From Megachile rotundata (lineage: Eukaryota; Arthropoda; Insecta; Hymenoptera; Megachilidae): a stretch of DNA of 64,000 nt. Positions 56,849-64,000 of the stretch are shown here, in pieces. The notes beneath the pieces are model-generated. The model worked only from the letters and a program-made list of their open reading frames with translations. It was not told the origin of the DNA and searched no databases. The translations under genes were made by a program, and so were the position numbers. Every line of letters begins with the position of its first letter. Position 1 is the stretch's first letter. Where the stretch lies: contig NW_027473583.1 of assembly GCF_050947335.1 (NCBI RefSeq), positions 124,001-188,000 of the forward strand, in the 5' to 3' direction.

Positions 56849-59741
56849 ATGGCTAATAATATAAGTTAGATTGATAATAATAAGAGTAATGAGCATAGTA
56901 ATTGTAGTTCTATCGATCGTATCTGCATAATATGGTTAATGATATGAGTTAGATTCATAATAATAAGAGTAATAAGTATAGTAATTGTCGTTCTATCGAT
57001 CATTTAACCATAATATGGCTAATAATATGAGTTAGGTTGATAATAATAAGAATAATAAGTATAGTAATTGTCGTTCTGTCGATCATATAAGCATAATATG
57101 GCTAATAATATGAGTTAGATTGATAATAATAAGAGTAATAAGTATAGTAATTGTCGTTCTATCGATCATTTAAGCATAATACGGCTAATAATATGAGTTA
57201 GATTGATAATAATAACAGTAATAAGTACAGTAATTGTCGTTCTATCGATAATATAAGCATAATATGGCTAATAATATGAGTTAGATCGATAATGATAAGA
57301 GTAATAAGTACAGTAATTGTCGTTCTATCGATAATATAAGCATAATATGGCTAATAATATGAGTTAGATCGATAATGATAAGAGTAATAAGTACAGTAAT
57401 TGTCGTTCTATCGATCATATAGGCACAATATGGCTAATAATATGAGTTAGATTGATAATAGTAAGAGTAATAAGTATAGTAATTGTCGTTCTGTCGATCA
57501 TATAAGCATAATATGGCTAATAATATGAGTTAGATTGATAATAATAAGAGTAGTGAGTATAGTAATTGTCGTTCTATCGATCATATAAGCATAATACGGC
57601 TAATAATATGAGTTAGATTGATAATAATGCGAGTAATAAGTATAGTAATTGTCGTTCTATCGATCATTTAAGCATAATATGGCTAATAATATGAGTTAGA
57701 TTGATAATAGTAAGTGCAATAAGTATAGTAATTGTCGTTCTATCGATCATATATGCATAATATGGCTAATAATATGAATTAGATTGATAATAATAACAGT
57801 AATAAGTACAGTAATTGTCGTTCTATCGATCATATAAGCACAATATGGCTAATAATATGAGTTAGATTGACAATAGTAAGAGTAATAAGTATAGTAATTG
57901 TCGTTCTGTCGATCATTTAAGCATAATATGGCTAATAATATGAGTTAGATTGATAATAATAACAGTAATAAGTACAGTAATTGTCGTTCTATCGATCATA
58001 TATGCATAATATGGCTAATAATATGAGTTAGAATGATAATAGTAAGAGTAATAAGTATAGTAATTGTCGTTCTATCGATCATATAAGCACAATATGGCTA
58101 ATAATATGAGTTAGATTGATAATAGTAAGAGTAATAAGTATAGTAATTGTCGTTCTGTCGATCATATAAGCATAATATGGCTAATAATATGAGTTAGATT
58201 GATAATAATAAGAGTAGTGAGTATAGTAATTGTCGTTCTATCGATCATATAAGCATAATACGGCTAATAATATGAGTTAGATTGATAATAATAAGAGTAA
58301 TAAGTATAGTAATTGTCGATCTATCGATCATTTATGCATAATATGGCTAATAATATGAGTTAGATTGATAATAATAAGAGTAATAAGTATAGTAAATGTC
58401 GTGCTATCGATCAGATCTGCAGAATATGGTTAATAACATGGGTTAGATTGATAATAGCGAGTGTAATAAGTATAGTAATTGTCGTTCTATCGATCATATA
58501 TGCATAATATGGCTTATAATATGAGTTAGATTGATAATAATAAGAGTAATGAGTATAGTAATTGTAGTTCTATCGATCATATAAGCATAACACGGCTAAT
58601 AATATGAGTTAGATTGATAATAATGCGAGTAATAAGTATAGTAATTGTCGTTCTATCGATCATTTAAGCATAATATGGCTAATAATATGAGTTAGATTGA
58701 TAATAATAAGAGTAATGAGCATAGTAATTGTAGTTCTATCGATCGTATCTGCATAATATGGTTAATAATATGAGTTAGATTGATAATAATAAGAGTAATG
58801 AGTATAGTAATTGTAGTTCTATCGATCATATCTGCATAATATGGTTAATAATATGAGTTAGATTCATAATAATAAGAGTAATAAGTATAGTAATTGTCGT
58901 TCTACCGATCATATAAGCATAATATGGCTAATAATATGAGTTAGATTGATAATAGTAAGTGCAATAAGTATAGTAATTGTCGTTCTATCGATCATATATG
59001 CATAATATGGCTAATAATATGAGTTAGATTGATAATAATAACAGTAATAAGTACAGTAATTGTCGTTCTATCGATCATATAAGCACAATATGGCTAATAA
59101 TATGAGTTAGATTGACAATAGTAAGAGTAATAAGTATAGTAATTGTCGTTCTGTCGATCATATAAGCATAATATGGCTAATAATATGAGTTAGATTGATA
59201 ATAATAAGAGTAGTGAGTATAGTAATTGTCGTTCTATCGATCATATAAGCATAATACGGCTAATAATATGTGTTAGATTGATAACAATGCGAGTAATAAG
59301 TATAGTAATTGTCGTTCTATCGATCATATAAGCATAATATGGCTAATAATATGAGTTAGATTGATAATAGTAAGTGCAATAAGTATAGTAATTGTCGTTC
59401 TATCGATCATATATGCATAATATGGCTAATAATATGAGTTAGATTGATAATAATAACAGTAATAAGTACAGTAATTGTCGTTCTATCGATCATATAAGCA
59501 CAATATGGCTAATAATATGAGTTAGATTGACAATAGTAAGAGTAATAAGTATAGTAATTGTCGTTCTGTCGATCATTTAAGCATAATATGGCTAATAATA
59601 TGAGATAGATTGATAATAATAACAGTAATAAGTACAGTAATTGTCGTTCTATCGATCATATATGCATAATATGGCTAATAATATGAGTTAGATTGATAAT
59701 AGTAAGAGTAATAAGTATAGTAATTGTCGTTCTATCGATCA
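56090..59741 (-). repeat. 44-monomer higher-order repeat, unit 1 (3652 bp)
   Basis: This is the first of about 2.2 tandem units with a period of exactly 3652 bp (44 monomers). Markers at this spacing are ATAAGTTAGA at 56861 and 60513, AAGTGC at 57712 and 61364, 58957 and 62609, and 59372 and 63024, CTGCAG at 58417 and 62069, and TGTGAGTTAG at 59931 and 63583. Both full units contain a rare CAGATCTGCAG monomer and a GATAACAATGCGAG monomer. I saw no indel between them. Confidence 0.9.
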
Positions 59742-62700
59742 TATAAGCACAATATGGCTAATAATATGAGTTAGATTGATAATAGTAAGAGTAATAAGTA
59801 TAGTAATTGTCGTTCTGTCGATCATATAAGCATAATATGGCTAATAATATGAGTTAGATTGATAATAATAAGAGTAGTGAGTATAGTAATTGTCGTTCTA
59901 TCGATCATATAAGCATAATACGGCTAATAATGTGAGTTAGATTGATAATAATGCGAGTAATAAGTATAGTAATTGTCGATCTATCGATCATTTAAGCATA
60001 ATATGGCTAATAATATGAGTTAGATTGATAATAATAAGAGTAATGAGCATAGTAATTGTAGTTCTATCGATCGTATCTGCATAATATGGCTAATAATATG
60101 AGTTAGATTGATAATAGTAAGTGTAATAAGTATAGTAATTGTCGTTCTATCGATCATATATGCATAATATGGCTAATAATATGAGTTAGATTGATAATAA
60201 TAACAGTAATAAGTACAGTAATTGTCGTTCTATCGATAATATAAGCATAATATGGCTAATAATATGAGTTAGATCGATAATGATAAGAGTAATAAGTACA
60301 GTAATTGTCGTTCTGTCGATCATATAAGCATAATATGGCTAATAATACGAGTTAGATTGATAATAATAAGAGTAGTGAGTATAGTAATTGTCGTTCTATC
60401 GATCATATAAGCATAATACGGCTAATAATATGAGTTAGATTGATAATAATGCGAGTAATAAGTATAGTAATTGTCGTTCTATCGATCATTTAAGCATAAT
60501 ATGGCTAATAATATAAGTTAGATTGATAATAATAAGAGTAATGAGCATAGTAATTGTAGTTCTATCGATCGTATCTGCATAATATGGTTAATGATATGAG
60601 TTAGATTCATAATAATAAGAGTAATAAGTATAGTAATTGTCGTTCTATCGATCATTTAACCATAATATGGCTAATAATATGAGTTAGGTTGATAATAATA
60701 AGAATAATAAGTATAGTAATTGTCGTTCTGTCGATCATATAAGCATAATATGGCTAATAATATGAGTTAGATTGATAATAATAAGAGTAATAAGTATAGT
60801 AATTGTCGTTCTATCGATCATTTAAGCATAATACGGCTAATAATATGAGTTAGATTGATAATAATAACAGTAATAAGTACAGTAATTGTCGTTCTATCGA
60901 TAATATAAGCATAATATGGCTAATAATATGAGTTAGATCGATAATGATAAGAGTAATAAGTACAGTAATTGTCGTTCTATCGATAATATAAGCATAATAT
61001 GGCTAATAATATGAGTTAGATCGATAATGATAAGAGTAATAAGTACAGTAATTGTCGTTCTATCGATCATATAGGCACAATATGGCTAATAATATGAGTT
61101 AGATTGATAATAGTAAGAGTAATAAGTATAGTAATTGTCGTTCTGTCGATCATATAAGCATAATATGGCTAATAATATGAGTTAGATTGATAATAATAAG
61201 AGTAGTGAGTATAGTAATTGTCGTTCTATCGATCATATAAGCATAATACGGCTAATAATATGAGTTAGATTGATAATAATGCGAGTAATAAGTATAGTAA
61301 TTGTCGTTCTATCGATCATTTAAGCATAATATGGCTAATAATATGAGTTAGATTGATAATAGTAAGTGCAATAAGTATAGTAATTGTCGTTCTATCGATC
61401 ATATATGCATAATATGGCTAATAATATGAATTAGATTGATAATAATAACAGTAATAAGTACAGTAATTGTCGTTCTATCGATCATATAAGCACAATATGG
61501 CTAATAATATGAGTTAGATTGACAATAGTAAGAGTAATAAGTATAGTAATTGTCGTTCTGTCGATCATTTAAGCATAATATGGCTAATAATATGAGTTAG
61601 ATTGATAATAATAACAGTAATAAGTACAGTAATTGTCGTTCTATCGATCATATATGCATAATATGGCTAATAATATGAGTTAGAATGATAATAGTAAGAG
61701 TAATAAGTATAGTAATTGTCGTTCTATCGATCATATAAGCACAATATGGCTAATAATATGAGTTAGATTGATAATAGTAAGAGTAATAAGTATAGTAATT
61801 GTCGTTCTGTCGATCATATAAGCATAATATGGCTAATAATATGAGTTAGATTGATAATAATAAGAGTAGTGAGTATAGTAATTGTCGTTCTATCGATCAT
61901 ATAAGCATAATACGGCTAATAATATGAGTTAGATTGATAATAATAAGAGTAATAAGTATAGTAATTGTCGATCTATCGATCATTTATGCATAATATGGCT
62001 AATAATATGAGTTAGATTGATAATAATAAGAGTAATAAGTATAGTAAATGTCGTGCTATCGATCAGATCTGCAGAATATGGTTAATAACATGGGTTAGAT
62101 TGATAATAGCGAGTGTAATAAGTATAGTAATTGTCGTTCTATCGATCATATATGCATAATATGGCTTATAATATGAGTTAGATTGATAATAATAAGAGTA
62201 ATGAGTATAGTAATTGTAGTTCTATCGATCATATAAGCATAACACGGCTAATAATATGAGTTAGATTGATAATAATGCGAGTAATAAGTATAGTAATTGT
62301 CGTTCTATCGATCATTTAAGCATAATATGGCTAATAATATGAGTTAGATTGATAATAATAAGAGTAATGAGCATAGTAATTGTAGTTCTATCGATCGTAT
62401 CTGCATAATATGGTTAATAATATGAGTTAGATTGATAATAATAAGAGTAATGAGTATAGTAATTGTAGTTCTATCGATCATATCTGCATAATATGGTTAA
62501 TAATATGAGTTAGATTCATAATAATAAGAGTAATAAGTATAGTAATTGTCGTTCTACCGATCATATAAGCATAATATGGCTAATAATATGAGTTAGATTG
62601 ATAATAGTAAGTGCAATAAGTATAGTAATTGTCGTTCTATCGATCATATATGCATAATATGGCTAATAATATGAGTTAGATTGATAATAATAACAGTAAT

Positions 62701-63393
62701 AAGTACAGTAATTGTCGTTCTATCGATCATATAAGCACAATATGGCTAATAATATGAGTTAGATTGACAATAGTAAGAGTAATAAGTATAGTAATTGTCG
62801 TTCTGTCGATCATATAAGCATAATATGGCTAATAATATGAGTTAGATTGATAATAATAAGAGTAGTGAGTATAGTAATTGTCGTTCTATCGATCATATAA
62901 GCATAATACGGCTAATAATATGTGTTAGATTGATAACAATGCGAGTAATAAGTATAGTAATTGTCGTTCTATCGATCATATAAGCATAATATGGCTAATA
63001 ATATGAGTTAGATTGATAATAGTAAGTGCAATAAGTATAGTAATTGTCGTTCTATCGATCATATATGCATAATATGGCTAATAATATGAGTTAGATTGAT
63101 AATAATAACAGTAATAAGTACAGTAATTGTCGTTCTATCGATCATATAAGCACAATATGGCTAATAATATGAGTTAGATTGACAATAGTAAGAGTAATAA
63201 GTATAGTAATTGTCGTTCTGTCGATCATTTAAGCATAATATGGCTAATAATATGAGATAGATTGATAATAATAACAGTAATAAGTACAGTAATTGTCGTT
63301 CTATCGATCATATATGCATAATATGGCTAATAATATGAGTTAGATTGATAATAGTAAGAGTAATAAGTATAGTAATTGTCGTTCTATCGATCA
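59742..63393 (-). repeat. 44-monomer higher-order repeat, unit 2
   Basis: Second unit, almost identical to unit 1 at every marker examined, which implies very recent duplication or strong homogenisation. An assembly duplication should also be considered for so close a match. Confidence 0.9.
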
Positions 63394-64000
63394 TATAAGC
63401 ACAATATGGCTAATAATATGAGTTAGATTGATAATAGTAAGAGTAATAAGTATAGTAATTGTCGTTCTGTCGATCATATAAGCATAATATGGCTAATAAT
63501 ATGAGTTAGATTGATAATAATAAGAGTAGTGAGTATAGTAATTGTCGTTCTATCGATCATATAAGCATAATACGGCTAATAATGTGAGTTAGATTGATAA
63601 TAATGCGAGTAATAAGTATAGTAATTGTCGTTCTATCGATCATTTAAGCATAATATGGCTAATAATATGAGTTAGATTGATAATAATAAGAGTAATGAGC
63701 ATAGTAATTGTAGTTCTATCGATCGTATCTGCATTATATGGCTAATAATATGAGTTAGATTGATAATAGTAAGTGTAATAAGTATAGTAATTGTCGTTCT
63801 ATCGATCATATATGCATAATATGGCTAACAATATGAGTTAGATTGATAATAATAACAGTAATAAGTACTGTAATTGTCGTTCTATCGATAATATAAGCAT
63901 AATATGGCTAATAATATGAGTTAGATCGATAATGATAAGAGTAATAAGTACAGTAATTGTCGTTCTGTCGATCATATAAGCATAATATGGCTAATAATAC
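63394..64000 (-). repeat. 44-monomer higher-order repeat, partial unit 3
   Basis: The order of monomers follows unit 2 to the window edge (63652 corresponds to 60000, and the terminal AATAATAC to about 60348). Four substitutions set it apart from both full units: GTCGTTCTATC at about 63631 where the others have GTCGATCTATC, GCATTATATGG at 63735, GGCTAACAATATG at 63829 and AAGTACTGTAATTG at 63869. Confidence 0.82.

Larger units (their letters stand above)
25170..64000 (-). repeat. 83-bp AT-rich satellite array, reverse orientation (about 468 monomers)
   Basis: The same monomer family as 1-25069, read as its reverse complement on the + strand (AATTGTCGTTCTATCGATC ... GCATAATATGGCTAATAATA). Half-specific variants include AATGCGAG, ATCGATCGTATCTGCATAAT and AAATGTCGTGCTATCGATC. 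Other variants are shared with the forward half in reverse complement, such as GATCGATAATGATAAGAG and AGATTCATAATAATAAG. Monomer length is 83 bp, with a few 82- and 84-bp exceptions. No gene, transposon or unique spacer is present, and the array runs past the right edge. Confidence 0.97.

Noticed and set aside
1..64000. Prokaryotic or organellar iterons or a replication origin, suggested by AT-rich direct repeats and frequent GATC/ATCGAT
   Set aside because: The array is far longer than any iteron cluster and has higher-order structure and no initiator gene. GATC is frequent only because it is part of each monomer.
1..64000. Telomeric repeats or a CENP-B-box-like motif that would place the array on a chromosome
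   Set aside because: I saw no runs of TTAGGG, TTAGG or TTTAGGG type and no match to the conserved bases of the mammalian CENP-B box in the consensus or the common variants.

Overview
The whole window is tandemly repeated satellite DNA. I found no protein-coding gene, RNA gene, transposable element, CRISPR array or regulatory site. The repeat unit is 83 bp, measured from successive ATCGAT sites (for example 116, 199 and 282). The consensus is about 76% A+T. About 770 head-to-tail monomers fill the window, and both edges cut through a monomer, so the array continues on both sides. An array of this size with higher-order structure points to a eukaryotic centromeric, pericentromeric, subtelomeric or other heterochromatic block. 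I do not recognise the monomer and cannot name the organism. I saw no telomeric repeat, CENP-B-box-like motif or flanking unique sequence to place it.

Layout. Positions 1-25069 hold about 302 monomers in one orientation (called forward here). Positions 25070-25169 are exactly 100 N, an assembly gap. Positions 25170-64000 hold about 468 monomers of the same family in the opposite orientation. The orientation switch falls exactly at the gap, so it may be a true inversion or a scaffolding choice.

Fine structure. Monomers carry recurring diagnostic variants, and their order shows that the array grew by duplication of multi-monomer blocks. Shifts between copies are whole multiples of 83 bp, give or take a few single-base indels. 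Forward half: two large blocks repeated in the order A, B, A', B' (1-16.6 kb), then a distinct sublineage (about 18.5-23.9 kb) with a 4-monomer, 332-bp higher-order repeat and 17-, 30- and 80-monomer duplications. Reverse half: adjacent tandem duplications of 23, 36, 39 and 44 monomers (1909, 2988, 3237 and 3652 bp), a 2408-bp repeat, and dispersed copies about 3.2, 7.2 and 14.7 kb apart. The reverse half looks more homogeneous than the forward half.

All block boundaries were read by eye from marker variants. They should be taken as accurate to a few tens of bases unless stated otherwise.
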